The notes: generated by a model not told the origin, from the letters alone. A stretch of DNA of 64,000 bases from Nigrospora sphaerica (GCA_018287875.1 JAGVVL010000001.1:3596001-3660000), one strand, 5' to 3'. Positions 11,453-22,713 are shown, counted from the first letter of the stretch. Numbers and translations are program-made.

Positions 11453-12452
11453 TGTTTGCAGTAAGCGAGTCTCCCAAGCCGTCCCGTCCCACAGGGTGCG
11501 CAGGACGGATGCCGGCAGCTGTCGAACCAAAATAGCAGCCAATAAGCAGTACTGGGCGAGCCCTTTCCGGGCAATCGGGAATTCGGCAGGATCCCATTCG
11601 GATAAGTCGGTGGCGCAAACGCAGCCGGGGGCCGGGAGATTCGCGGCCGCCCTCGCGAGGTCCGTGAAGGTTCCAGTTGGTCGTCGGGCCACCCTGCATT
11701 GATGGACCATCCCCCGTCCTTTGTCCTTTGTCTAACCACCTTTGTATTCCACCCGCGGCAACGGCGTGGAGGCAAGAGCGACGCAACGAGGAGTCTTGGC
11801 AAGGTTGATGGACGATGACGTCCTGCAGGTTCCCGTACGATGCGGAGGGGACAGCCGCGGACAGGGCGGCATGTCTCCCTCCAGGATGTACGCAGTGGCT
11901 GGCCCCGCACTTCCCCCCCCTCTCGATATTTAGCACATGGATAGACGTGCTCGTTGGCGTCCGTATGTCCTCCTGCGAGAGCTATTTTCCGGTGTTGGTT
12001 TAATGGAATGTTGGCGGCTGGATGCCAGGCTCTCCTTCTTACCTGGAATAGGCTACGGCTTCGAATAGTTAGTTCCTCCCCGCATGAGCTACACCCAACC
12101 TCAGTACTTCGTCACAAATTTCCCAGTGTAAGAGGTACGGAGTAGGTCCTCCCGGGATCCATCGGCCGGCATCTCTTCCCGTTTGGTGGCCTCTTTGTGC
12201 TGGTTGCCCGTCTCCTAGGTGCATAACAAGTAAGCATTTATAGAGGGCGAACGCGGCCCCCATCCCCATCATCACTTGGGGCGTGTCGCACTCGTCCGCC
12301 GTCAGCACCTGCCAGGTTGAGAGCTGTTTGCGCGCATTCTTGGGTCGGCACGTCGTTTTATACTCCAGCCCCTCCCCCGCCCTCTCCGGGCGTGTTGTCG
12401 CCCATACCCCGATCTCTCTACCTGGGCACCAACCAGCCCTCTTCCGGTGACG

Positions 12453-13040
12453 ATGCAATTTCCGTCAATGGCCGGTGGCTTCATCGCCATGACTGTTTGC
12501 GCCGCGGCGGCGCCCCTCGCGAGCATGGGAAAGCGAGAGCTGGGAGGTGTACGTTGGCTTCCCCCTCCTGGATATCCTTTCCGATGCGCAGCAGGAACCC
12601 CGGCCGCTAACCAGGGTGGCGGGCTTTTGTATCTAGGTACTGATCTGCCACGGCGCGAATGCCACGGGAAGCTGTCACTACGAGACCTACTCGATGGGCA
12701 TATGCCATGACCTACCGGCTAACCTCTCGGCCAACGCGGCGACGTTTGCGCCCGACGGCGATCACTTCTACTGCTACCCGCGCGTGTAAGCAAGCTACCC
12801 CCGAGGAGACACGCCCCCGTTTCCCAGACGTTGCATAAAAGCTAGGTAGGCGTATATATACTGACAGCGGAACGCGCGAACAGCGGCGCCTGTTCCGACA
12901 TCTGCCGCTCCCCCACAGGCTGCACCTTCGGCGCCGTGAACTTCGACAGCCCCGTCAAGTACGACCTGGCATCGATCCAGTGGGATAGGCTCATTCAATC
13001 CTTCACCTGCTACGAGAACAGCACGGCGACGACGGCGTAG
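12453..13040 (+). CDS. Small secreted cysteine-rich protein, effector-like, three exons
   Basis: Exons 12453-12548, 12637-12785 and 12884-13040 give 133 aa. Donors are GTACGT and GTAAGC and acceptors CTAG and ACAG; introns are 88 and 98 bp. Residues 1-23 form a signal peptide (hydrophobic GGFIAMTVCAAAAPLA), followed by a KR pair that could be a Kex2 site. The remaining ~100 residues carry eight cysteines (LICHG, GSCHY, GICHD, FYCYP, GACSD, DICRS, TGCTF, FTCYE), three N-glycosylation sequons and many aromatic residues, so a disulfide-knit extracellular protein is likely. An even cysteine count, correct phasing at both splices and the agreement of three separate exons make it convincing although no exon alone is long. 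I do not recognise the family with certainty; small secreted proteins of this kind include effectors and antimicrobial proteins. Confidence 0.8.
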
Positions 13041-13823
13041 GGACTAAACCACCTTCCGGTTTACCTGGGGAAAACACTGGGAGAAGAGGGGGGCAGGGCG
13101 GAAATGCGGAGGGAGACCGGATGAAAAATTGAGATGATCCTGGCCATCACGTACAGATCCATGGTATCGGGCAGGCAACAGGATTGGCATCCAGTTGCTT
13201 CGGCGTCGGGGGTTCGGCGTTGTGGGCGCGAGAGGCCTAGGCAAGATGAACATCAAATGAATAATGACGCCAACGCCCAGCGGGAGCGGGGAACTTTTGC
13301 AGTCCCTCTTTGGAGCTTCGGCGGGGTTGCTGGGACACTTGCCGGCCGCGGCAATGAGGGGCGGGGCGGCTACCATTGCTCTACTGAGGAATAACATCCA
13401 GCCCATCCATTTATCCTGGGATCCAGGGCACGGAAGCGAAGGAGAGAAGGGATCCAAGCATTCTCGTCAGCTCTCTGTCCGTCCTGTCATCCTCCCGGAA
13501 ACCCTCGTCGGACGCAAACAGCGTGGCCGTTGAGCATACCGAGTTACTTTGACCGACCTGTCTGCTCGTCTCCAATACCCATCATCGTCACCTCACGGCC
13601 GCCCCATCTCCACCCTTGCCCACCGACCTTATCTGGGCAGACCTGCGTACGATCGATCTCAAGCCGTACTTATTGCCCATCTTTGCAGTGCCGAGGGCCT
13701 TCCCGCCTCCTCGCCCGTATCCTCTACACCTTGGAATTCCGGTAAGCGATTACTCCCCCCTTCTGGCGAATCCCCCGGTCACGGCCCCGACGCACAAACA
13801 CTCAACGCACAGAGCGCGTGCTC
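13041..13823. other. Intergenic region
   Basis: Holds the 3' end of the small secreted protein gene and the upstream region of the formylglutathione hydrolase. Pyrimidine-rich stretches increase toward 13800. No gene seen. Confidence 0.5.
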
Positions 13824-14838
13824 ATGCTCTCCAGACTAGGCCGGCTCTCCCAGCAGTACGCGAGAATGGCGTTTGAGACGCAAGCGACCATTGCCACCTT
13901 CGGGGGCCAGCTCCTGAAGCTGAAGCACCAGTCGACGTCGACGCAGACGCCCATGGACGTCAACCTGTTCCTGCCGGCCGAGTCGGCGACGCGCAAGGTA
14001 CCCGTCATCGTCTGGCTCTCGGGACTGACGTGCACGCCCAACAACTGCTCGGAGAAGGGCTTCCTGCACGCGGCGGCGGCGCGCCGCGGCCTCGCCGTGC
14101 TGTACCCTGACACGTCGCCGCGCGGCGCCGGCCTCGCCGGCGAGGGCGACGCCTGGGACTTTGGCGAGGGCGCCGGCTTCTACGTCGACGCGACGCAGGC
14201 GCCCTGGAGCCACCACTACCGCATGGAGACGTACGTGGTGCGCGAGCTGCCCGACGCCGTCTTCGCCCAGTTCGGCGACCGCCTCGACCGCGCCCGCGTC
14301 TCCGTCATGGGCCACAGCATGGGCGGCCACGGCGCCCTCACCCTCTTCCTCAAGAACCCCGGCCTCTACCGCAGCGTCAGCGCCTTCGCCCCCATCTGCA
14401 ACCCCAGCCGCTGCCCCTGGGGCGAAAAGGCCTTTGGCGGCTACCTGGGCGCCGACGACAAGGCCCGCTGGGCCCAACACGACGCCACCGAGCTCGTCAA
14501 GCAGTGGAAGGGCGACCTGCCCTGCCTCATCGACGTCGGCACCGGCGACAACTTCTACAAGCAGGGCCAGCTGCTGCCCGAGAACTTTGAGAAGGCCGTC
14601 CAGGAGGCCGGCATCAAGGGCGTCGAGACGCGGTACCAGAAGGTGAGCCTACTCCCCCTTCTCTTACCCCCCCCTCCCCCGGCTGTTCCCACGAAATGGG
14701 GCTTCATAAGAGGTACATACAATCAGCGCGGCCGAGCTAACCATGGTGCTTGGGCAGGATTACGACCACTCCTACTATTTTATCTCCACGTTTATGGAGG
14801 ACCACGTCGAGCACGCGGCCAAGTACCTTTTGGCGTAG
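13824..14838 (+). CDS. S-formylglutathione hydrolase (esterase D family), two in-frame starts
   Basis: Exons (from first ATG) 13824-14642 and 14758-14838; from the second ATG at 13866 the protein is 285 aa, the family's usual length, and from 13824 it is 299 aa. The alpha/beta hydrolase nucleophile is in the elbow GHSMGGHG; the conserved SGLTCTPNNCSEKG and WDFGEGAGFY segments are present, and the catalytic His is in DYDHSYYF, which is encoded only by exon 2 and so confirms the 115-bp intron. The enzyme hydrolyses S-formylglutathione to formate and glutathione in formaldehyde detoxification. The first ATG has C at -3 (weak); the second has A at -3 and G at +4 (strong). The 14 extra residues (MLSRLGRLSQQYAR) are basic, amphipathic and free of acids, as in a mitochondrial presequence. 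Confidence 0.95.
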
Positions 14839-15447
14839 GTACTGTGCGGGCTCACCATGGAATACCCAGAGTTATCAAATATATTTATAGTGTCATGAAC
14901 TGTATTCTAAACCGAGACCGTAGCAAAAATGAAGAAGTCCCCCCCCCCGATGGAGGCTCAGTACAGCATAGCCATCTGCTTCACATACCTCCTACGGAGC
15001 CGAGGTGTCCCGTCGTCGCGTTGACGGGGAAGCTGGAGCTTGGTTCTTGATATTTCCATACGGACAGGGTAAGTGTTGTTAGGTAGCACCCGGCTGTTCC
15101 GCCGAGGCCCCGCGTACCGGCCGGGTCCTCCTAGACCGCCAGGAAACACAGGTCCGGTTGTGGAAACCTGGGTAGGGCACTGGTTCCTGCTGCGCGCGAC
15201 CTGGGGCTCGGCCGGCATGGCCTTGGCACCCGGGAAACACGCCCCCTGGGGCCGATCACAGCGCCGGGCATGCACATGGTTAGGCGCGGTCAACTTGGTA
15301 TATTCCTAAAACAAAACCATCAACGCCTCGCTAAAGCACTTTTGCTCTTTGTTCTCACCCGTTCCCGGCTTCGGCGACGGTAGGCCAGGGCGGCAGGAGC
15401 ATCTTTAAAATCGACGAGCACCTCTGATTGCACACGGTTTACAAACG
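14839..15447. other. Convergent intergenic region
   Basis: 3' ends of formylglutathione hydrolase and Rpb6 genes face each other here. No gene is seen; a run of C at 14940-14948. Confidence 0.5.
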
Positions 15448-16234
15448 CTACTGCAGCAGCTCCTCACAGGTCCAGTCCTCGTAGCTATGCGGGTTCGCCC
15501 GTTAGTCCCAAAATGTTCACCAGGGAGGTGGGGGCCGAAGATGGAGAGGGGAGGAGAAGAGCGGGGGGAGGGGAGAAAAGCGAGAGCCAAACGTACTATC
15601 CGTCGGGCATGTAGCGGCGCACGATGAGGGGGATCTTCTTCTCCTTGAGCTCCTTGATGGCGATCTGGAGGGGATCCGTCTCGCCCTCGAGGTCGACGAG
15701 GACGGGGGCGTTCATGCTGATCTGCAGGGCGCGCGTGCCGAGGATGCGCGCCTTCTCGTACTTGGTCATGTAGGGCGTGGTGACGCGGTCCTCGGTGGCG
15801 ATCTTCATGTCCTTCTGCGAGACCACCTTGCCGCGAGCGGCCCGCTGGCCGCCGCCGCCCGCGGCGGCCGCCGCCGACGGGTCGCCCGAGATGACCACGT
15901 TCTCCTCCTCCTCGGCGCCGCGCCGCCCAAAGTCCTCGTCCTCGGGGACCTCGGGGTCGAAGTCGTCGACGGGCTCCTCCTCGTCCTCGTACATGGGCTC
16001 GTCGCTAGAAATGGGGGAGACGAACGCGTCAGCAGGGCGGATCGCGGCGGCGCCCGGCGGCCCGGCGACCACCGAGAAGAAAGCCGGCGGGCGGCGGTCG
16101 GCAGGGAGGGGAGTGGCGGGCGTGAAGGGGACGGGGGTCATCGGGGGCAAGGGACGGAAGGAGAGGCACGGCAGGAGGGGGGATAGCACTTACCGGCCCA
16201 CATCCTCGCGATCGTCGTCGCCAAAGTCAGACAT
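15448..16234 (-). CDS. RPB6: RNA polymerases I, II and III common subunit Rpb6 (RPABC2)
   Basis: Exons 16234-16194, 16004-15597 and 15484-15448 give 161 aa; introns are 189 bp (GTAAGT...CTAG) and 112 bp (GTACGT...ATAG). The start [13 protein letters not shown] and the acidic N-terminus ([20 protein letters not shown]) are typical. The conserved core ([20 protein letters not shown], then [11 protein letters not shown]) continues across the last intron into [12 protein letters not shown], equivalent to the SFEDW-EEL ending of yeast and human Rpb6. Without the last 37-bp exon the protein would stop right after PDG, so that small exon matters. Rpb6 is shared by all three nuclear RNA polymerases and helps hold the clamp and the largest subunit. 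An Ala/Gly-rich insertion lies near residues 50-75. Confidence 0.95.
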
Positions 16235-17010
16235 TGCGTTGGCTTTAAGTAGTTAACTGCGGGAGAGAAATGACGCGAATTGAAAGATGGGAAGCAGCGT
16301 TGATGGCGGTGGTTCAGTGGGCGCAAAGTGCACGATATTTTTTTCCGCAAACCGCGACGGCAAGGGAATCCCAAGGAATGCAAAATTTAAGCGGACAAGG
16401 CTGATATCAGTTGGTTGCAGACTCGCCGAGTCACGACAAGGGGCCTCTAGCTTCTGAGTGGCTTTGGCAGCTACTAAATGTGGGGCTTATGTGGCTTCCG
16501 TTGGGGCTGCCATGGAGAGGGCCTTCAGGGTCCCCATCCGGGGCATGGTTTCGCCACTGGAACCTACTACCTACACCTTGACGTCCTATACGAAACACGC
16601 CTCCCCTCCTGCTTCTCCCAGTCTTCCTTTTCAGAGATAGATGAGCCCCCAAACGACATCTCGGTACCAGCAGATCCTACTTGGGGATAGAAACCCATGA
16701 ATAGGGGTGGCAGTCCGGGCTTTTATTGTGCGCGCAGTTTGCTACAGCAGCTTCCTTCGCTTTACACGCTTTCGTTTCGGTTCACCTTCATCACCACGAT
16801 GTTCTCGCCTTTGATGCGAGTCAAAATCACTCCAGGGCTAACTTGAGCGGCTAGCTTCTTTCCAGTGATCGCTTTGGGCCATGCGCCCTCAACTGAAATG
16901 AGAAGAGCTACCAATTAATTCTTTCAAACTGCAGTACAAGGTAAAGATAGAAACAAAACGCTCTATTCACATAGTGCTGTGTTTTCTGGAAGCGACCTTC
17001 ACTTCGACTG
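16235..17010. other. Region between Rpb6 start and GH31 stop, with a coding-like segment
   Basis: Contains the Rpb6 promoter and the 3' side of the GH31 gene. The minus strand at 16892-16762 reads 43 codons with a coding look and ends in TAA; see the separate entry. Nothing else stands out. Confidence 0.5.
16762..16892 (-). other. Probable orphan or terminal exon downstream of GH31
   Basis: After an acceptor TTCTCATTTCAG (exon begins 16892) the frame reads EGAWPKAITGKKLAAQVSPG and then VILTRIKGENIVVMKVNRN to a TAA at 16762. A donor GTGAAT at 16970 would give a 78-bp intron whose phase fits the GH31 frame, but two in-frame stops (at 17011 and a few codons later) separate it from the GH31 exon. 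It may be the true C-terminal exon, reached by a further splice (for example a GTGACA donor near 17073 to a TTCCAG acceptor near 16990), or the relic of a longer C-terminus. Confidence 0.4.
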
Positions 17011-19508
17011 TTACTTCTGCCGGCCATCCGCCAATAGAAACTCCGTGACGGCGAATCGGGTATTGTCACTCATGTCGACCGCCTGGAGCCGGCTCAGCTT
17101 GGCCGCAGTGTCATGTCGTTCGCCAGTCTTCACGGCGCTCCAAATGGCGTCTTTTAGGTCGTACGCGATCTGGGCCGACTGGACGGTAGACTCAATGAGT
17201 GCCACAGAGTCATTGGCCGCCAATTGAGGGTTGGGTCCTAGCCGTACCGTGATCTCGTCCTCAGTTGATACTTCACCGATCTGCAGCACCAAGCCTCCCG
17301 CCTCGTACTCCCTTCTAACACGCTCATCCTGGCCGCTGCCCACCCGGACGACAATGGGCCCGCTCGTTGCAAAGCCAGGAAGCCGCAACGACCAGCGGCG
17401 ACGCCCGCCCTTTGCCCCATCGCCGCTCTGGGGTCCGATCTTGATGATGCCTGTTTCCTGGGTGAACACAATCGGGGTTGTACGCCAAAGCGAGCCCTGA
17501 GAGTTACCGGTGTCTCCTTCGTCTTCCACGATGTCGAAGGCGCCATCAGAACCCACAGCCACAACGACTTCGAAGCTGTCCGGGTTCTTCGCTCCATTCT
17601 TCGGTACCAAGTCTCCGTCCAGTGGCACAATAGAGCCCTCTTTCATGAACACTGGGTATTGGTGTAGCGGACGACTGATCCAGAGTTCTCGGTCACCGTC
17701 GTAGGTCACACCTGTGAAGTAGTCGACATACCGACCCGGTGGTAGCCATCCCTTGACCTTTCCCAGCTTCAAGGCGCCGTCCTGGGGTGTCGTGATGGGC
17801 ATGACGATCATGCCGGTCCCGAAAAAGTACTGATTGGGCACTTGATAGGCCTCTTTGCGGCGAGGGTAGCCCCAGTACATCGGCTGAATGAGGGGCTCTC
17901 CTTGGTGGGCGGCCCTGATATTGAGGGTATGGAGATAGGGTATCAGTCGGTGCCGCAGTTGCATGAAGGCAGTGACGATCTCTCGTGGCCCCGGCGATAG
18001 TTTCCAAGCTTCTTTGGCAACCCAATGGTTCTTGGTGGAATGGAGTCGCATAATGGGCGAGAAGATGCCGTATTGAACCCAGCGGGTGGTCAGTTCGTCG
18101 TCCTTTATACCGCGCTCTACGATGGTGATATAAGAGTCAGCGTTTCAGAGGGTTGGCAAGGTAAATGGCACATACGATGACCTCCAATGTCATGGCTCCA
18201 CCACCCGTAGCCAATGTTCGACGCCGTATTCGTGAACTCGGGCTGGAAATTCAGACTTTCCCACGAGACGATGGTATCTCCCGAAAATCCCACGGGGTAC
18301 CTATGGCTACCGGGGCCGGCATAACGAGAGAAGATCATGGGACGCCCTTGGTGCATCTCGGAATTGTGCACGAAGTGGTAGTGGTTCAATACCCACAACG
18401 GGTCGATTCCTTTGAGTGAGAACTCGCCCTGTTGCCAATCGATCCAGATAAAGTCGCAACCATCCGTTTCCAGGGACTTGATCAGGACATTAAAATATGC
18501 ATCTCGGAAACGCTTGTCAGTGATATCGAATGGAATGGGCTTTTTGTCAGAAGGGTCCTGGCCCACGGCCTTGGCGAACTCGCTGTAGAGGTCTTCGTAA
18601 CTGTGCACTCCGTCGGCGGGATGATCGTTGAGCGTTGTCCTCAGCCCCCGCTTGTGCAGCTCTTCTAGGAAGGCCGGCGGGTCGGGAAACAGCTTCTTGT
18701 TCCAAGTGTAACCTGTCCACCCACTCATGCCGGCCTCGATGATGCGGGGATCGTCGACAAGGTGCCAGTCCATGTCCAGGACCGCTACCGAAAGCGGGAT
18801 CCCGTGGGCCCGGAACTCATCCATGAGTTGGACATACGAGTCCGCTGTGTATTCATAGTAGCGAGACCACCAGTTCCCGAGAGCCCAGCGTGGCAGCACC
18901 GGGGTCGGGCCGGAGATGCTGTATAGGGCCTTGACGGCTTCTCCGTAGTCGTGGCCGTAAGCGAATAAGTAGCCATCGACGCGCCCGGGACCCGACCGCC
19001 GAGGCGCGACGGAACCATCGGCCTCGAAGAGCATCGTGGTAGAGTCGTCAATGGTAGCGAAGCCTCTTTGCGACACCACGCCCGGCTCGAGGGGCATCCG
19101 CCCGTTGACGCCATCGAGGGTCCGGGCTGTCCCGCGCAGGTTGTCGTCGTCCACGCCATAGCGCCAGGTGCTTCGGGTGTGGCCGGAAACGACGGCGAAA
19201 AGCCCGTGGGGTGTAAACTCTTTCCGGTCGTAAGTAAGGCGGAACCGGGACGTGACGATGTCCAGGGTCTCGTCGCTTTCCTCGAGCCGCCAATCGGGCA
19301 CAGCGCCAGTGCCATTCCGCTGCGCCGCAAACGCCGACGGCCGATCCTCGAACACGCCGTCCGGGGCCCATTCGTACCGCAGTAAGCCATCCCTTAGGAT
19401 GGTGAAGCGATAGTGTAGCCCGTCGCGGCCACCCACCACCGGCCGTCCTCCTGTTTCCGTTCTCATGGCTGCTCGCGCGTGCGGAACTGGGCCTGCTTTG
19501 ATCTGCAT
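17011..19508 (-). CDS. Glycoside hydrolase family 31 (alpha-glucosidase/alpha-xylosidase type)
   Basis: Exons 19508-18176 and 18116-17011; a 59-bp intron (GTATGT...GTAG) joins DIGGH to QRGIKDDELTTRWVQYGIFS in phase 1, total 812 aa. GH31 hallmarks in order: RWALGNWWSRYYEYTADSY, VLDMDWH, the nucleophile Asp in FIWIDWQQGE near residue 354, HNSEMHQGRPMIFSRYAG, the acid/base Asp in GFSGDT near 413, then FSPIMRLHSTKN. The nucleophile motif WIDWQQG differs from the WIDMNE of classical alpha-glucosidases and marks a distinct GH31 subgroup, so the sugar substrate is not predictable. No signal peptide is seen with the start at 19508 (MQIKAGPVP), suggesting an intracellular enzyme; the frame is open further upstream, so the start is uncertain. 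The C-terminus is also uncertain because a coding-like segment lies just beyond the stop. Confidence 0.85.
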
Positions 19509-20583
19509 TTTGCGCGAGTAGGGGGGGACGGACTTGATATGCTTTGTACCCAAGGGATGCCACGGACTGCCGATGATGGTTAGGTCTTGAGCCCGTACGT
19601 TCGCCCAGGTCAGGGGGGTGAGGAAGTAAACTTTCAAGGCACAGAGCTTGAGTCGGACAGAGTGGCATTGTTCCCCTCGACGGGCGACACGTAGACGGGT
19701 AGGCAAATACTGGGTTGCACTCGCCCTCCTGCATTCGGTTGAGGCGTGACTGCTCGCTTCCCCCGCATCGCGGCGGTGATCTCCGCAACTTGGGTAGGTG
19801 AAGCTACCAATCAGGCACCGCAGGAAAGCGCATACCCAGGTACTTGGCACAAGTATGAATGCATGGAGGGTACATCGAGCCTTGGGAGGAGGTGCTTGCC
19901 GCCGATTGGGTGTCGGACAATCCTTCGTATCACTTGGTAGACCGCCTCCCTCACTCATGTAATGCAACCCATCGCATTTGCTGGGTGGGAGTATGCGAGT
20001 AATGTGTTCCCTGGTTCCATTCACAGGCTCGCAACGTCGAGTCTCAACAAATAGAAACAGGTGAGATCCGCCAGACACTTTCAGTCGGCTCTTGCAAATT
20101 TCCCTGCCAGGACACGGAAGAAGATCTGCTTAGTGGACGTCCAGTATACAAGCCAATCGAGAATCCAGGTTCGTGAAAACCTGAAAGCTTGATGGGAACA
20201 AGTAAGCCTTTACTACTGGATGCCGAGGGCAGCAGTGTAGACAGAACATATGGAAATGGCCAGGTAGGACGGAGTAGGGTATTATATGAGAGTTGGAAGA
20301 GCCGGTGAGCCTGAAACCACTCTGCCTCATTTCGATCAAGGTCGACTTGCTTCATATACACTCACGTAAGTATCTCTTACAGACCCTGCTGCTCAAATAT
20401 CTTACGTTGGGTCTCATGGCTGCCTCCGTACTTCTTTTCACTGTCCCGGACTCGCATGTTACTATACAAGTGTTCAAGTTCACGGATATCAGCGCGGGAC
20501 TTTCCCGGCCGCCGTTGAGGGGAGGTTCAATAGTGTCCAAGACGACCACCATTTCACGTCGTACGCACCAAGCACTATGGGCT

Positions 20584-20600
20584 CCCCCCCCCCCCCCCCC
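20584..20600. repeat. C17 homopolymer
   Basis: Seventeen cytosines in a row in non-coding DNA, the longest homopolymer noticed in the window. Its exact length should be treated as approximate. Confidence 0.85.
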
Positions 20601-22433
20601 TCGTCGTGATAGTATTCCCTAACCTGGACCGGCCACAGTATCTTATCAACGGGTGCCGGCCGTCAAGCAATCGTCTAGAGAGTGGTATTTACTGGGGTTC
20701 CATCTCGCATACCTCAAGGGTGAGAAAGATACCTACTGATGTGAGAGCCGCCCCGAGTGTGTCCCTGGCTTTTCTTCTCGGCGGCCAAGGTAATATATAC
20801 TCAGTTAAGGATAGACGCATCACGGTATGACAAGCCTGTGCGTGTAATGGGTGCTCGTATCCCGTTCATAAGTGGTTGGGTCCCATCTCTTACATTGCGC
20901 TGCAAGAACTGTTTCCCACCAGCTCGGCTTCTGGAGGAGTGAAATGATTTGCGACATATGGTCTGTACACAGTTGATGTGGCATATGCTCTGGTGGCAAC
21001 ATCATAAGGCACCGAGGTCCTGGACGAGGTTTCACATCATAAGAGACTCTCGCCTGCACTTCCACTGCTGGCCAAGGCAACCCCGGAGACCCCATCCACG
21101 CCCCTGGGCTTTAATTCCATCCGGAGATTATTAACCTCAGGCCAGGCGTACTATTTTCAACAGGCAAGGGCTAGTATTGGGCCTGGAACCCGTCTCACGC
21201 CCACACTCAGAGTCCTCGGTTCGTCGTGGGCATTTCTATACACGGGCTACCACACCCGGTACCTCGGCGGCCTAGAACCATGCTTGCCCTGGTTTGCAAT
21301 AGCTGGCCTTGGGGGAATTGCCGAACCTTCCAACGGCGTTGCTTGCGGCTCGGGTACATCCATGCTGATTTACGATGTTTCTGTCGGGCCGGTTTGCGGT
21401 TGCCTCGTTTCGGCGATGCCGGACGCAGCTCCGCCTCAAAACGGGGACCCTGACACGCAATGCGTACCAATACTGTCGGCATGGCGACCAACTTCCTGAA
21501 CAGTCCGGTTCCGAATGCCACAGCAGGGGCCCTGAGGGGCAAGGGCTAGATTATTTGGACGGGGTTCCGCTTGGATTCGGCTGACTGGATGAGTTACCAA
21601 CTGCCAGCACTGGGTGGATCGAGTGCAGACGCGATGGATGCTCTCTTCCAACAGGGCATACTCGCCGGTTCCGCCAGGTCAAAGGCTGATCCGTCCTGCT
21701 GGGTGCAAGGAGTGGGAGGGCCACGGCGGATTCGATCCGTTTGGGCTAAAGCGAGATGCGACAGTGAAAGACACGCCGCCTGCAGGTAATCGCGAGAATC
21801 CTGGGAGACTCTCCGCGGTAGGTGTTTCTTCCCAAACCTGCACTAGAGTGAAGCTATATCCATGCTGGTACCCCAATGTGATGTGCACTTGGGTGAAGTT
21901 CATACTTGAAGCAAGCGCGGTTGATAACCTACTTAAGCACCCAGCTGAGTAAGTATTTCCATGACGGCCCAAAGCGAGGCATAGACATTAGATAGGTGCC
22001 CTGGATGCAATTGTACACCCTGTCGCCAATCGCGTATGGCGCCTTCTCCGCGACGCGTTCCCAACCGTGCCATGGATGTGGATGAGCAGCAGCTTGGGAT
22101 CGCGTCGACGCCTTCCGGGCTTCATGAGGTGACGGCTCGTGCCGCGGCGCCGCAAGACTGCATGCTATTCGTATAGAGTCCATGGCTGATGGACAAGGCG
22201 CCTGACCATCGTCCATCCACTGCGTCTCACCTGCATAGAACCGGCCGTCCACTCGTGTTGCAACAGCCACCACACCCACGATGACATATTTGACGCACAT
22301 GTGCGACGATGCCGGCTCTAGTGACCGTTGCGCTCTTTTCGGTAGAGGCCCTTTTTGATTGGCCCGGCCAGCTGGACGGGCAGCGCGTGCAGGGATCCTC
22401 CGCGCACAATCGATAAAAATCGGGGAACCTGCG

Positions 22434-22590
22434 ATTTTTTTTCTTTTTTGCGACTTGCGCCTGCCCCGCCAATTTTGGCGGCGGCAGAAAAAAAAAGTTG
22501 GCGGTGTTTAGAGCGCGCGCAAAGAGGGCCTCGCTTTTCTCGGAGGACGATCGATCTCTATCGAAAAAAAAGACGAGGAAAAAAACACAA
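22434..22590. promoter_or_regulatory. Clustered poly(dA:dT) tracts upstream of TFIIIA
   Basis: T8-C-T6 at 22435-22449, A9 at 22488-22496 and further A runs at 22564-22586 lie 120-280 bp before the TFIIIA start codon. In yeasts such tracts exclude nucleosomes and mark core promoters; applying that here is inference. Confidence 0.45.
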
Positions 22591-22713
22591 GTCCCTTCTC
22601 GAATTATCCCCCTCCGATCGCCACTTCTGCCTATACTTGCTACCAGACTCTGCCGTGTTTGGAACCTGCCTTATCATTCCTTATTGTAGCCTCACTGGTC
22701 CGGGCGTCCTGAC

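Larger units (their letters stand above)
11075..12452. other. Intergenic region with microsatellite and a short tandem duplication
   Basis: 3' side of Afi1 and promoter of the small secreted protein gene. Apart from the two repeats listed separately I see no gene. A TATA-like TTTATACT at about 12356, followed by a pyrimidine-rich stretch, lies some 95 bp before the ATG at 12453 and may be its core promoter. Confidence 0.5.
19509..22713. other. Divergent intergenic region between GH31 and TFIIIA
   Basis: 3.2 kb with only short, unrelated frames. It contains a C17 run at 20584-20600 and, close to TFIIIA, a set of A and T tracts listed separately. No transposon terminal repeats or coding remnants were recognised. 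Confidence 0.5.

Noticed and set aside
11067..11936. Several long frames encoding His-Thr or Cys-Val repeats
   Set aside because: Artefacts of a 12-bp stop-free microsatellite.
12786..12883. TATATATA at about 12853 as a TATA box
   Set aside because: It lies inside intron 2 of the small secreted protein gene.
14643..15050. Read-through extension of formylglutathione hydrolase
   Set aside because: It crosses a GTGAGC...GGCAG intron; splicing restores the catalytic DYDHSYYF and the normal C-terminus.
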